DNA of 61,208 nucleotides from Paenibacillus zeisoli (GCF_003994465.1 NZ_RZNX01000016.1:1-61208), one strand, 5' to 3'; shown: positions 18,885 through 28,799, counted from the first letter of the stretch. Numbers and translations are program-made. The notes: generated from the sequence alone by a model not told the origin.

Positions 18885-18916
18885 TACACCAAGTCTCTGA
18901 TGGAAAAAGGTGGTGA

Positions 18917-19213
<297 letters not shown>

Positions 19214-19258
19214 GATTCAATCTGTATAGGAGTTATGTCTTATCTTATTGGGGTTCAA

Positions 19259-19298
19259 GAAAAGAGGGCCATGTACTAGTGGCTCTCTTTTCTTTTTG
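19259..19298 (+). terminator. Terminator of spoVG
   Basis: AAGAGGGCCA pairs with TGGCTCTCTT around TGTACTAG, followed by TTCTTTTTG. Confidence 0.82.
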
Positions 19299-19349
19299 CG
19301 CAGAATAAGATATATTCAGTAATGAGTTCAAGAGAAGGAGGCCGTGGCC

Positions 19350-20747
19350 TTGAAAAGATTAGCAATTGTTCTGGCTGCAGGACAGGGTAAACGCATGAAA
19401 TCAAAGCTATACAAAGTGCTGCATCCTGTATGTGGCAAACCGATGGTTGGACATGTTCTAGACACCGTGAAAAAAGTCAATTGTGAACGCAGTATCGTGG
19501 TCGTAGGTCATGGTGCAGAAGCCGTCCAGTCTTATCTTGGAACATCAGCAGAATACGTACTGCAGGCACAGCAGCTCGGTACGGGTCATGCTGTTAAGCA
19601 GGCCAAGGACCTGCTGGGGAGTGAAGAGGGAACAACAATTGTGATCTGCGGAGATACTCCTCTTGTTACACCAGAGACGCTGGAAGAGCTGATGAAGGTT
19701 CACCAAAGCAAGGGTGCAGCTGCAACGGTGCTTTCCGCTGTGATGGACAACCCTAAAGGATATGGACGTATCATTAGAGGAGAAGACGGTGCTGTTGTTC
19801 AAATCGTTGAACAGAAGGATTGCACACCGGAGCAGGATGCAGTAAAGGAAATCAACACCGGCACTTATTGTTTTGATAATGCTAAATTATTTGCTGCACT
19901 CGAGAAGGTTACGAATAATAATGCTCAGCAGGAATATTATTTAACGGATGTAATCGGCATTTTCGTAGGGGAAGGCGAGGTTGTTAGCGCTTACGTGACG
20001 GATGACCACGCAGAATCTATTGGTGTAAATGACCGTGTTGCTTTGTCAGAGGCTGAAGGCTTTATGCGTCAGCGGATTGTTAAGAAGCATATGTTAAACG
20101 GAGTTACAATTATCGATCCAAGCTCGACATATATCGGAGCTGATGTAACTATCGGTTCAGATACCGTGATTTATCCGGGAACCACGATTTCCGGCAATAC
20201 AATAATCGGGGAACAATGTGTAATAGGACCTTCCACAGAGATTGCAGACTGCACTCTTCAGGATGAGGTTACTGTTAAACATTCCGTACTCCATCAGGCG
20301 GAAGCCGGCAGTGGAACAACGGTCGGACCTTTCGCTTATTTGCGTCCAGGAACCAAACTTGGGCAAAAGGTAAAAGTAGGCGATTTCGTAGAAATCAAGA
20401 ACGCTTCACTCGATGACGGCTCCAAAGTTTCTCACCTCAGTTATATTGGGGACGCTAAAGTCGGTAAGAATGTAAATATCGGCTGTGGGGCGATTACGGT
20501 AAATTATGATGGTTATAATAAGTCAATTACCGAAATCGAAGACGATGCCTTTATCGGCAGCAATGTGAACCTGATTGCACCTGTCAAAGTAGGTAAAGGA
20601 GCTTACGTGGTGGCAGGCTCCACCATTACGCAGTCTGTCTCAGATAACGACTTGGCCATTGCCAGACAGCGCCAGGAGAACAAATCCGGTTATGCGGAGA
20701 AGATTCGGGCCCGTGCACAAGCGAAGAAGCAAAGAGAACAAGATTAG
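19350..20747 (+). CDS. glmU: Bifunctional UDP-GlcNAc pyrophosphorylase / GlcN-1-P acetyltransferase
   Basis: Makes UDP-N-acetylglucosamine for peptidoglycan and wall polymers. The N-terminal uridylyltransferase domain has [18 protein letters not shown] (about 8-25) and GDTPLV near 101; the C-terminal left-handed beta-helix of hexapeptide repeats (about 250-440) carries the acetyltransferase site with [19 protein letters not shown]. At 465 residues it has normal length. TTG 19350 is chosen because AAGGAGG (19335-19341) is 8 bases away; the GTG at 19344 would be too close. Confidence 0.96.
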   Translation: MKRLAIVLAAGQGKRMKSKLYKVLHPVCGKPMVGHVLDTVKKVNCERSIVVVGHGAEAVQSYLGTSAEYVLQAQQLGTGHAVKQAKDLLGSEEGTTIVICGDTPLVTPETLEELMKVHQSKGAAATVLSAVMDNPKGYGRIIRGEDGAVVQIVEQKDCTPEQDAVKEINTGTYCFDNAKLFAALEKVTNNNAQQEYYLTDVIGIFVGEGEVVSAYVTDDHAESIGVNDRVALSEAEGFMRQRIVKKHMLNGVTIIDPSSTYIGADVTIGSDTVIYPGTTISGNTIIGEQCVIGPSTEIADCTLQDEVTVKHSVLHQAEAGSGTTVGPFAYLRPGTKLGQKVKVGDFVEIKNASLDDGSKVSHLSYIGDAKVGKNVNIGCGAITVNYDGYNKSITEIEDDAFIGSNVNLIAPVKVGKGAYVVAGSTITQSVSDNDLAIARQRQENKSGYAEKIRARAQAKKQREQD

Positions 20748-20781
20748 ACTTAAGGCATCAAGATCTGCACGGAATATTTCA

Positions 20782-20876
20782 ATGACCATCCAAGTATGGA
20801 ATGAACTAAATTTAGTGATCAATCCGTATGGATTGAGCTAAAGCCTGGTCATCGATATTCTTTAGTTCAATCTATT
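20782..20876 (+). repeat. Palindromic leader element before prs
   Basis: Two direct copies, TATGGAATGAACTAAA (20795-20810) and TATGGATTGAGCTAAAG (20827-20843), face an inverted copy CTTTAGTTCAATCTATT (20860-20876). Other pairings compete: TCAATCC/GGATTGA within 20818-20838, and ATGACCA (20782-20788) with TGGTCAT (20846-20852), the last interlocked with the pairing of the first copy. It ends 22 bases before the prs start. Confidence 0.6.
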
Positions 20877-20898
20877 TAGCACGGAGGGTTTTAATTTT

Positions 20899-21852
20899 AT
20901 GACTTATTGTGATTCCAAACTAAAGATTTTCACATGTAACTCCAACCCTAAGCTTGCCCATCAAATTGCAGATTACATCGGCATTCCTATGGGTGATTCG
21001 GAGACAACGAGCTTTAGTGATGGGGAAATTCAAGTGAAGCTGTCCGAGAGTGTTCGCGGTTCTCACGTATATGTTGTTCAATCCACCTGCGGGCCTGTTA
21101 ACGATAACCTGATGGAGCTTTTGGTTATGGTGGATGCTCTTAAACGGGCGTCTGCAAAAAGCATCAACGTCGTTATCCCCTACTACGGATACGCGCGTCA
21201 AGATCGTAAGGCACGTTCTCGTGACCCGATTACAGCCAAGCTTGTAGCGAACCTGATCGAGAAAGCAGGAGCTCATCGCGTCATTACGATGGACCTCCAC
21301 GCTATGCAGATCCAGGGATTCTTCGATATTCCTGTGGACCACATGCTCGGGGTTCCCATTCTGGCGCAATATTTCCGCTCCAAGCAGATTGAGAATCCGG
21401 TTGTCGTCTCACCTGACCACGGGGGTGTTGTCAGAGCCCGTAAATTGGCTGATTTCCTGAATGCGCCGCTTGCCATTATTGACAAGCGTCGTCCGGAGCC
21501 CAATGTCAGTGAAGTGATGAATATCATCGGGAATATCGAGGGTAAAACAGCCATTCTTGTAGACGATATCATCGATACGGCCGGTACGATTGTGCTGGGT
21601 GCTAATGCTCTTAAAGAAGGCGGAGTAAAAGAAGTGTATGCGTGCTGTACACATCCTGTTCTGTCCGGTCCAGCCATGGAACGGCTCGAGAACTCCCCGC
21701 TTAAAGAGGTTATCGTGACCGATACGATTCCAATTACGCATCCGAATCCTACAAGCAAGCTTAAGGTGTTATCGGTTGCCCCACTTATGGGTGAGGCGAT
21801 TATCCGTGTACACGAGGAGTTATCGATCAGCAAACTGTTTGAAATCGAGTAA
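20899..21852 (+). CDS. prs: Ribose-phosphate pyrophosphokinase
   Basis: Makes PRPP from ribose-5-phosphate and ATP for purine, pyrimidine, NAD and amino acid synthesis. [10 protein letters not shown] (about 39-48), the [10 protein letters not shown] flexible loop (about 94-103), the [11 protein letters not shown] stretch near 130-140 and the PRPP loop [14 protein letters not shown] (about 218-231) are conserved. ATG 20899 follows ACGGAGGG. The product is the signal sensed by PurR, encoded 3 kb upstream. Its leader holds the palindrome element. Confidence 0.97.
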   Translation: MTYCDSKLKIFTCNSNPKLAHQIADYIGIPMGDSETTSFSDGEIQVKLSESVRGSHVYVVQSTCGPVNDNLMELLVMVDALKRASAKSINVVIPYYGYARQDRKARSRDPITAKLVANLIEKAGAHRVITMDLHAMQIQGFFDIPVDHMLGVPILAQYFRSKQIENPVVVSPDHGGVVRARKLADFLNAPLAIIDKRRPEPNVSEVMNIIGNIEGKTAILVDDIIDTAGTIVLGANALKEGGVKEVYACCTHPVLSGPAMERLENSPLKEVIVTDTIPITHPNPTSKLKVLSVAPLMGEAIIRVHEELSISKLFEIE

Positions 21853-21873
21853 GAAGGACTTCTAGAAATGCAG

Positions 21874-21910
21874 AGGGGTTACCACTTCCATTGGGGGAGT
21901 GGTAACCCCT
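21874..21910 (+). terminator. Strong hairpin after prs
   Basis: A perfect 13-bp stem, AGGGGTTACCACT (21874-21886) with AGTGGTAACCCCT (21898-21910), extended by partial pairs. It lacks a T run on either strand, so it may act as an mRNA 3' end stabiliser or a factor-assisted terminator. Confidence 0.55.
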
Positions 21911-21961
21911 ATCGGCGTATAACGCAAGGGTGGTGACATACGGGGAACCGAGGGCGCCCGG

Positions 21962-22162
21962 CTAATAACCGGGGCGGGATATGAAGCTGTAAGCCGTTCT
22001 TCTGTACAGTGTGTCACCGACCAAGACAGCATGCTCATCAAAGTCTCGGATCCAGCCTATATCGACATGAATGCCGTGGCGGTAGATCTGGACGGGGATG
22101 GCATGTTCTAAATGGTCCTGGAAGTGGGAATCCTGTTTAAGTTCTGAGCCAAATGCATGCAA
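21962..22162 (-). CDS. Small conserved-looking protein with an Hfq/Sm-like pattern, 66 aa
   Basis: I do not recognise a named family. The start is TTG 22162 with AAGGTGAG 6 bases upstream, which supports a real gene. The sequence can be laid without gaps along Hfq: IPVQIY (22-27) on the first strand, G36, then RDFDEHAVLV (39-48) like the Sm1 motif with its Gly, Phe-Asp and Val-Leu-Val, and LYRR...SFISRP (52-64) like the Hfq YKH-A-I-S-T-F-x-P end. It sits, opposite in direction, where B. subtilis has ctc. The fold is inference by eye; function unknown. Confidence 0.6.
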   Translation of the reverse strand: MHAFGSELKQDSHFQDHLEHAIPVQIYRHGIHVDIGWIRDFDEHAVLVGDTLYRRTAYSFISRPGY

Positions 22163-22351
22163 AGATGTCTCACCTTCTAACGATATAATGGTTAGTGGTT
22201 GTCAGTAATATGGGATAATGGAGACTCATGTCATTTATTTTAATCAATAATGGACCAAATGAGAACGATTTCTTTTGACAAAGGACACAAACCCTTGATT
22301 TTACAGGAAAAAAGAAGGGGTAGGATGATAGAAAAGGGGTAAGCGCAGAGT

Positions 22352-22912
22352 ATGAAATGGATCGTAGGGCTCGGCAACCCAGGCCCAAACTATGAGAAGA
22401 CAAGACATAATATCGGGTTCATGGCACTGGATGCTCTCGCGGCTAGACATGGAATTGCGATCAAGCAGAGTAAATGTAAGGCCGTCATAGGCGAAGGGAA
22501 TATATCAGGAACCAAGATTGCTCTAATCAAGCCGATGACCTATATGAATCTTTCAGGTGAGTCAGTCCGGGCCTTTATGGATTATTATAAAGTATCTTTG
22601 GAGGACCTGATTGTAGTGTATGATGACCTGGATACAGAGATTGGGCGGAATCGCCTTCGTTATCAGGGCAGCGCAGGAGGCCATAATGGAATTAAGTCCA
22701 TTATTCAGCATACAGGAACCCAGGTGTTCAACCGGATCCGAATGGGGATCTCCCGTCCACAGCCCGGATATCCGATCGTGGATTATGTACTGGCGCCTTT
22801 CCCAAGGAAAGAGGCAGAGCTGCTTCAGCAATCGATAGATGAAGCGGGGGATGCCATTGAATTTGCGCTGACCCATACGTTTGAACAGACGATGGCCAAG
22901 TTTAACAAGTAA
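22352..22912 (+). CDS. pth: Peptidyl-tRNA hydrolase
   Basis: Releases tRNA from peptidyl-tRNA dropped by stalled ribosomes. GLGNPGPNYEKTRHNIGFM (about 6-24) with the catalytic His, LIKPMTYMNLSG (about 60-71), DDLDTEIG (about 92-99) and GSAGGHNGIKSI (about 107-118) are full signatures. At 186 residues it has normal length. AAGGGG lies 11 bases before ATG 22352. It is followed by fin and mfd as in B. subtilis. Confidence 0.96.
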   Translation: MKWIVGLGNPGPNYEKTRHNIGFMALDALAARHGIAIKQSKCKAVIGEGNISGTKIALIKPMTYMNLSGESVRAFMDYYKVSLEDLIVVYDDLDTEIGRNRLRYQGSAGGHNGIKSIIQHTGTQVFNRIRMGISRPQPGYPIVDYVLAPFPRKEAELLQQSIDEAGDAIEFALTHTFEQTMAKFNK

Positions 22913-22998
22913 ATATAAGCTCAAGGCACCCGGGAGGCTTAGAATGGTGGATTTGCGGACATACTGAAAGGTATAATTCACCTTCTGGAGGCATAACA

Positions 22999-23229
22999 AT
23001 GGCAGTAAACTATGTGTGCCGGCACTGCCGGACTTTTATTGGAAGAATTGATTCCGAACTTGTGTCCGAATCTAGGCTCGGTTTCCAATTCTTGACCCCC
23101 GATGAGCGGAGAGATATAATAGCGTATGATTCAAACGGGGAAATGACCGTAAGGGTTACCTGCGATTACTGCAGGGAAGCACTAGAGAATCATCCGGAGT
23201 TAACTCTTCTTTCGAACCCGCTTCAATAG
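22999..23229 (+). CDS. fin: Anti-sigma-F factor Fin
   Basis: A 76-residue protein with two zinc-binding cysteine pairs, CRHC (residues 7-10) and CDYC (about 54-57). In B. subtilis Fin inhibits sigma-F late in forespore development to allow the switch to sigma-G. ATG 22999 follows TGGAGG. With gin at the other end of the window, both forespore sigma-factor switch inhibitors are present. Position between pth and mfd is conserved. Confidence 0.92.
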   Translation: MAVNYVCRHCRTFIGRIDSELVSESRLGFQFLTPDERRDIIAYDSNGEMTVRVTCDYCREALENHPELTLLSNPLQ

Positions 23230-23378
23230 CAGGCGGTTGTGTAATTTCGGTGGTTCTACCGAAGACGTATTGTAGAGCCTTGGCACGAATGCTGAGGCTT
23301 ATTTCTGGTTATTTACGGCCTGCTTCCGCCTATGGATAGGACGGGTCAGGATTAGTAAGCATAAGAGAGGTGCAACTC

Positions 23379-26300
23379 TTGTTACAAGCACTTATAGAAG
23401 CATTTTCTAAAGATCCGGATTTTGAGTCTCTGAGCACCGGTGTGACAGCCGGCATGAAGGAGCAGCTCATCTCCGGTCTATCAGGATCATCCAGACAGGT
23501 GATGCTAGCGGCTCTGCATGAGCAGATTCAGCGACCGCTTCTGGTTGTGACGCATAACATGTTCTCCGCCCAAAAGATTGCCGAGGATCTGCAGGAGGCG
23601 TTATCGCCAGATCAGGTTCTCTTATACCCGGCGAATGAACTCGTGGCTGCTGAAGCCGCCGTATCGAGCCCCGAAACTCTGGCTCAAAGAATAGAAGTAC
23701 TGCTCAAATGCTCGCAGGGTTTCCGCGGGATTGTTGTCGTGCCTTTCTCCGGGGTCCGCAGGTACGTACCGGTACCTGAAATGTTGGCCACAGCAGAGCT
23801 GAAGCTTGTGCTTGGCGGCACGATTCAGCTAGATTCCTTCCTGACTCAAATGGTGGAGCTCGGTTATGAACGGGTTCAGCGTGTCGAGAACCGGGGAGAA
23901 ATGAGTGTTCGCGGAGGAATTATAGATATTTATCCGCTCACGTCTAAGCTTGCCTACCGGATTGAATTGTTCGATGAAGAAATCGACTCCATTCGTACGT
24001 TCGATCCTGTCGATCAAAGATCTGTGGATCAGGTCAAAGAAGTATCCCTTCCTCCGAGCAAAGAACTTATCGCTTCTGGTGAACGTCTGGATCGCGCTGC
24101 CGAAGCGGTAAGTGCGAGACTTGCAGACCAGCTGGAGAAGATGACGGACCGCCAAGCCAAGCTGAAGCTCAAAGAAGAAATATCCCGTGAGATTGAGCTG
24201 ATGAAGGAGCATGTTAATTTTCCGGAACTCTATAAATATATTTCTCTAATTTATCCCGAGAACAAGACCTTGTATGATTACATGCCTGAGGATACGCTGC
24301 TTATTATGGATGAGCCGGCAAGACTGCTGGAGACGGGTAAGCAGCTTGAGCGCGATGAGGCGGAGTGGCATCTTCATTTGTTCCAGAACGGGAAGAGCCT
24401 TCCGGAGCTCCCACTATCGGTGGATAGTGACATAGTCATCTATGAGCGTCCATTCCAGACTCTCTTCATGTCGTTATTCCTGCGGCAGGTGCCTCACATC
24501 CAGCCCCAGAATATCCTGAATTTCACGAGCAGGACTATGCAGGATTTCCACGGGCAGATGAATGTGCTGAAGTCAGAGATGGACCGCTGGAAGAAGAGTG
24601 GCGCGAACGTGCTGATGCTGGCCAGCAATGAAGAACGAATCGAGCGTATGCGGCGCGTCCTTCAGGATTACAATATTGACGAGCCGACCTTGCTGCAGGG
24701 CAATCTGCAGACGGGATTTGAGCTCCCTTCCATCCACCTGGTTGTCATTACCGAAGGGGAGATGTTCTCGCAGAAGCAGCGTAAAGCCCGCAAGGTTGGA
24801 CGCAGTATGGATAATGCAGAACGCATCAAAAGCTATACGGAACTGAAGATCGGGGATTATGTCGTTCATCAGAACCACGGGATCGGGAAGTACATCGGAA
24901 TTGGAACCCTTGAGGTTGGCGGAATTCACAAAGATTATCTGCATATCATGTATGCCGGTGGTGACAAGCTGTCCGTACCGATTGACCAGATTGATCTTAT
25001 TCAGAAGTATGTGGGGTCTGAAGACAAGGAGCCCAAGGTCTATAAGCTGGGCGGTACAGAATGGACCCGGGTTAAGAGCAAGGTTCAGTCCTCGGTTCAG
25101 GATATTGCGGATGAATTGATCAAGCTCTACGCAGATCGACAAGCGTCACCAGGTTACGGATTTGAGAAGGATACACCCGAGCAGCAGGAATTCGAGGCTA
25201 TGTTCCCTTATGATGAGACCCGAGACCAGATGCGGGCCATTGAAGAGATTAAGAAGGATATGGAGCAGAATCGTCCGATGGACCGCCTGCTCTGCGGCGA
25301 CGTGGGCTATGGCAAGACCGAGGTCGCGATTCGGGCAGCATTTAAATGTGCGATTGAAGGGAAACAGGTGGCTGTACTTGTCCCGACAACGATCTTGGCA
25401 CAGCAGCACTATGAGACGTTCCGGGAGCGCTTCTCAGGCTATCCGATTAACATTCAGGTGCTCAGCCGCTTTCGCAGCCGGAAGGAACAAAATGAGACAA
25501 CTAAAGGAATCAAATCGGGGACTGTTGATATTGTGATCGGAACCCATCGCCTGCTCTCGCAGGACTTGGTATTCAAGGATTTAGGGCTGCTGATTGTGGA
25601 CGAGGAGCAGCGGTTTGGTGTTACTCATAAAGAGAAGCTCAAGCGGCTCAAAGTGAATGTCGATGTTCTTACCCTGACAGCGACGCCTATTCCGCGGACC
25701 CTTCACATGTCGATGCTTGGGGTGCGGGATCTGTCGGTCATTGAGACACCTCCGGAGAACCGGTTCCCGGTTCAAACCTATGTGGTTGAGCACAGTCAGG
25801 CACTTGTACGTGAGGCGATTGAAAGAGAGCTGGCCCGCGGAGGCCAGGTATACTACCTGTATAACCGGGTCCAAGGCATTCAGGAGATGGCCGCTCAAAT
25901 CTCGATGCTTGTGCCGGAGGCCAAAGTTGGGATTGGACATGGTCAGATGTCGGAGCAGGAGCTGGAGAAGACGATTCTGGACTTCCTGGATGGGGAGTAT
26001 GACGTCCTTGTAAGTACGAGCATTATTGAGACAGGGGTAGATATCCCGAATGTGAATACCCTAATTGTGCATGATGCGGACAAAATGGGGCTATCTCAGC
26101 TGTATCAGCTGCGTGGACGGGTGGGACGTTCCAACCGAATTGCCTACGCCTACTTCACCTATCAGCGCGATAAATCGCTGACTGAGGTGGCAGAGAAGCG
26201 GCTGCAGTCCATCAAGGAGTTCACAGAGCTTGGCTCCGGCTTCAAGATTGCCATGCGGGACTTGTCGATCCGCGGGGCAGGGAACCTGCTCGGTGCAGAG

Positions 26301-26903
26301 CAGCATGGCTTCATCGCGTCGGTCGGCTTCGACCTGTACTCCCAGATGCTTGCTGAAGAGATTCAGAAGCGCAAGGTGACTCTGCTTGGGGAGGAGCCGC
26401 CAGAGAAGCACGAATGGAATACGGTGCTTGATTTGAGCATTGATGCCTATTTACCGCCTGAATATATTTATGATAGTATTCAAAAAATTGAAATTTACAA
26501 AAAGGCAGCCACGCTTACGACTCTGGAGGAAGTATCCGAGCTTGCGGACGAGCTTCTTGACCGGTTCGGAGAACCACCGGAGGCTGTAGAGAATCTGCTG
26601 GCCGCAGCAAGACTGAAAATCTACGCGAAGCAGTATGGAATTGAGTCAATTACACGGCGCGGAGATGAAGTCCAACTGAAGTTCCATGAAGGACGCGAAA
26701 AGGCTTTAATCCCTGCCAAATTCGCCGAAGTTGGAAATCAATACGGAAGACGTGTACAATTTAACCAAGGGACGGGTATTCTGATCCAGATTAAAATTAA
26801 AGGTTTGAGTGACAAAGAGATGATGGATCTGCTGGAACAGTTCCTTGAATCCCTTAAGGATGCATTCAAATCGAAGGGAGAACTACAAGATGTTGCGAAA
26901 TAA
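23379..26903 (+). CDS. mfd: Transcription-repair coupling factor
   Basis: A 1174-residue ATPase that removes RNA polymerase stalled at DNA damage and recruits UvrA. A UvrB-like N-terminal module (about 1-330), the RNA-polymerase-interacting domain with GDYVVHQNHGIGKYIG (about 492-507), helicase motifs GDVGYGKTE (about 641-649), DEEQRFG (about 742-748), TATPIPRT and the QLRGRVGRS motif VI are all seen. TTG 23379 is chosen because AGAGAGG lies 8 bases upstream; GTG 23370 is an alternative. The end overlaps the PrsA-like gene by 14 bases. Confidence 0.96.
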   Translation: MLQALIEAFSKDPDFESLSTGVTAGMKEQLISGLSGSSRQVMLAALHEQIQRPLLVVTHNMFSAQKIAEDLQEALSPDQVLLYPANELVAAEAAVSSPETLAQRIEVLLKCSQGFRGIVVVPFSGVRRYVPVPEMLATAELKLVLGGTIQLDSFLTQMVELGYERVQRVENRGEMSVRGGIIDIYPLTSKLAYRIELFDEEIDSIRTFDPVDQRSVDQVKEVSLPPSKELIASGERLDRAAEAVSARLADQLEKMTDRQAKLKLKEEISREIELMKEHVNFPELYKYISLIYPENKTLYDYMPEDTLLIMDEPARLLETGKQLERDEAEWHLHLFQNGKSLPELPLSVDSDIVIYERPFQTLFMSLFLRQVPHIQPQNILNFTSRTMQDFHGQMNVLKSEMDRWKKSGANVLMLASNEERIERMRRVLQDYNIDEPTLLQGNLQTGFELPSIHLVVITEGEMFSQKQRKARKVGRSMDNAERIKSYTELKIGDYVVHQNHGIGKYIGIGTLEVGGIHKDYLHIMYAGGDKLSVPIDQIDLIQKYVGSEDKEPKVYKLGGTEWTRVKSKVQSSVQDIADELIKLYADRQASPGYGFEKDTPEQQEFEAMFPYDETRDQMRAIEEIKKDMEQNRPMDRLLCGDVGYGKTEVAIRAAFKCAIEGKQVAVLVPTTILAQQHYETFRERFSGYPINIQVLSRFRSRKEQNETTKGIKSGTVDIVIGTHRLLSQDLVFKDLGLLIVDEEQRFGVTHKEKLKRLKVNVDVLTLTATPIPRTLHMSMLGVRDLSVIETPPENRFPVQTYVVEHSQALVREAIERELARGGQVYYLYNRVQGIQEMAAQISMLVPEAKVGIGHGQMSEQELEKTILDFLDGEYDVLVSTSIIETGVDIPNVNTLIVHDADKMGLSQLYQLRGRVGRSNRIAYAYFTYQRDKSLTEVAEKRLQSIKEFTELGSGFKIAMRDLSIRGAGNLLGAEQHGFIASVGFDLYSQMLAEEIQKRKVTLLGEEPPEKHEWNTVLDLSIDAYLPPEYIYDSIQKIEIYKKAATLTTLEEVSELADELLDRFGEPPEAVENLLAAARLKIYAKQYGIESITRRGDEVQLKFHEGREKALIPAKFAEVGNQYGRRVQFNQGTGILIQIKIKGLSDKEMMDLLEQFLESLKDAFKSKGELQDVAK

Positions 26904-28017
26904 TAGCAGGTCATGGAAGACACTGCTTGTGGCTTTGATTGCAGTGCTGACCTTTTCCATACTGGCCGGTTGTTCCAAGAAGACTGAGCCGGCTCCAGCG
27001 GAGAATACCAAGAATGCGGCCACGGAGACCAAGAAAGATACCAGCAAAGTCGTGGCTACGTATGAAGGCGGCGAGATTACGGCGAACGAGTTCGACCTGG
27101 AGCAGCGGATTATGCTGCTGATGTCTCCAGAAATGGAGCAGCTCGCTCAAATGGATGAGTTCCGTGATTACCTGATCAAGCAGGAAATTGCCTATGCTTA
27201 TTTAAGCTCCAAGGCGGATGATAAGTCCAAGCAGGAAGGCGAGAAGAAGGCGGACGAGCAGATTGCCCAGATGAAGAAGCAGCTGGGAGACGAGCAGTTC
27301 AAGAAAATGCTTGAGAGCAAGAAAGTATCCGATGCTGAATTCAAAGCCTATATGGTTAAAGTCTTCACGGTTATTCAAAGTGAAACCTCCAAAGTAACCG
27401 ATGACGAAACCAAGAAGGAATTTGAGACCAAGAAGGGCGACTTTACTGTGGCTACAGTGCGTCATATCCTCATTGGCCTTACCGATGCTAACGGCAAGGA
27501 GCGCAAGCAGGCCGATGCCCTCAAGCTGGCTAAAGAAATCAAGGCCAAGCTGGATAAAGGCGCTGACTTTGCAGAGCTAGCCAAGAAATACTCCGAAGAC
27601 CCGGGCTCCAAGGATCAGGGCGGCTTGTACAAAGACGCTACCGCGGGCGACTGGGTTCCACAATTCAAGGAGAAGGCCCTGACTCTGCCGCTGAACAAAA
27701 TCAGTGATCCGGTTGAAACCGATTATGGATACCACATTATGCGTGTAGAGGCCCGTACCGAGAAGACCTTCAATGACCTGACTCAGGCACAGAAGGACTC
27801 CCTTAAGACCAGCGTGGCTTCAACCAAGCTTGATGATTTCATGCAGACTGGCTTAACCAAAATCATCAAGAAGATCGATCTTCCTAAGGTTGAGACCAAG
27901 AAGGAAGGCGCTGCGGATTCCTCCAAGAGCGGGGCAGCAACTACGCCTTCTGGCACAACTGATAAAGGGACTACCACCAATGAAGGCACAGCACCAAGCT
28001 CAGGCACAGGTAAATAA
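26890..28017 (+). CDS. PrsA-like peptidyl-prolyl isomerase lipoprotein
   Basis: A 375-residue lipoprotein: signal peptide with lipobox LAGC (Cys at about residue 27), a SurA-like N-terminal helical domain (about 50-180), a parvulin domain (about 195-285; VRHILI, FAELAKKYSEDPGSKDQGG and DYGYHIMRVE) and a Ser/Thr/Gly-rich C-terminal tail. It would fold secreted proteins at the outer face of the membrane. ATG 26890 follows AAGGGAGAA and lies inside the end of mfd, so the pair is coupled. B. subtilis has no gene here; its YacD foldase sits near cysK instead and is absent from this window. Confidence 0.9.
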   Translation: MLRNNSRSWKTLLVALIAVLTFSILAGCSKKTEPAPAENTKNAATETKKDTSKVVATYEGGEITANEFDLEQRIMLLMSPEMEQLAQMDEFRDYLIKQEIAYAYLSSKADDKSKQEGEKKADEQIAQMKKQLGDEQFKKMLESKKVSDAEFKAYMVKVFTVIQSETSKVTDDETKKEFETKKGDFTVATVRHILIGLTDANGKERKQADALKLAKEIKAKLDKGADFAELAKKYSEDPGSKDQGGLYKDATAGDWVPQFKEKALTLPLNKISDPVETDYGYHIMRVEARTEKTFNDLTQAQKDSLKTSVASTKLDDFMQTGLTKIIKKIDLPKVETKKEGAADSSKSGAATTPSGTTDKGTTTNEGTAPSSGTGK

Positions 28018-28038
28018 CAGCAATTTTCTTGGCCGGGG

Positions 28039-28067
28039 GCAGCGCGAGATGATCGCGCTGCTTTTTG
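28039..28067 (+). terminator. Terminator of the mfd-foldase operon
   Basis: GCAGCGCGA pairs with TCGCGCTGC around GATGA, followed by TTTTTG. Confidence 0.9.
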
Positions 28068-28152
28068 TCCCCATTTTGGTGCGAAAGTTTAAGGATAAGG
28101 TTAATGTATAAGGAATTGGGAGCAGCCTAATACTATGGTCAAGAATTAAATG

Positions 28153-28180
28153 ATATGGATTCAATCAATCCAGTCCATAT
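28153..28180 (+). repeat. Short palindrome before spoVT
   Basis: ATATGGA (28153-28159) faces TCCATAT (28174-28180), with GGATT...AATCC nested inside. The wording resembles the palindrome set seen before prs and greA, but the match is short. Confidence 0.35.
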
Positions 28181-28256
28181 TATCTGGACCCTTCTCTATT
28201 CATAAAAAAGCTACAGTAGTTCAATAACTTCTTTAGAAAGCGGGGCAACATGTGAA

Positions 28257-28799
28257 ATGAAAGCTACTGGAATTGTACGTCGTATTGATGATTTGGGCAG
28301 GGTTGTTATTCCAAAAGAAATCCGCCGGACCTTGCGTATTCGCGAGGGGGATCCGCTTGAAATCTTTGTGGATCGTGACGGTGAGGTTATCCTGAAGAAA
28401 TATTCCCCGATCGGGGAGCTTGGCGACTTTGCCAAAGAATATGCGGAATCTTTATATGAGAGTACAGGACATATTACACTGATCTCAGACCGTGATACCA
28501 TTATTGCGGTGGCAGGAGCTTCCAAGAAGGAATATTTGGACAAGCAGGTTAGTATCTTGCTGGAGAACAGCATGGACAGCCGCAAAATTATGGTTGAAGC
28601 GAATACCGGGACCTATGAACTTATTAAGGATCATGCGGAAACGATATCGACCTTCGTTATTGCACCTATTATTGCAGGTGGCGATCCTATCGGCTCAGTG
28701 ACGCTTGTGAACAAGGATGAATCGGTAAAGATGTCCCAGCTCGAATCCAAGATGGCCGAGACAGCTGCAGGATTCCTTGGCAAGCAAATGGAGCAGTAG
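28257..28799 (+). CDS. spoVT: Stage V sporulation regulator SpoVT
   Basis: A 180-residue forespore transcription factor made under sigma-G that modulates spore coat, cortex and germination genes. The N-terminal AbrB-like domain (KATGIVRRIDDLGRVVIPKEIR, the first 20 residues after Met being the swapped-hairpin motif) is followed by a GAF-like domain (about 55-178). It resembles AbrB at 8637 only in the first 45 residues. Spacing and location after mfd follow B. subtilis, apart from the inserted foldase gene. Confidence 0.95.
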   Translation: MKATGIVRRIDDLGRVVIPKEIRRTLRIREGDPLEIFVDRDGEVILKKYSPIGELGDFAKEYAESLYESTGHITLISDRDTIIAVAGASKKEYLDKQVSILLENSMDSRKIMVEANTGTYELIKDHAETISTFVIAPIIAGGDPIGSVTLVNKDESVKMSQLESKMAETAAGFLGKQMEQ

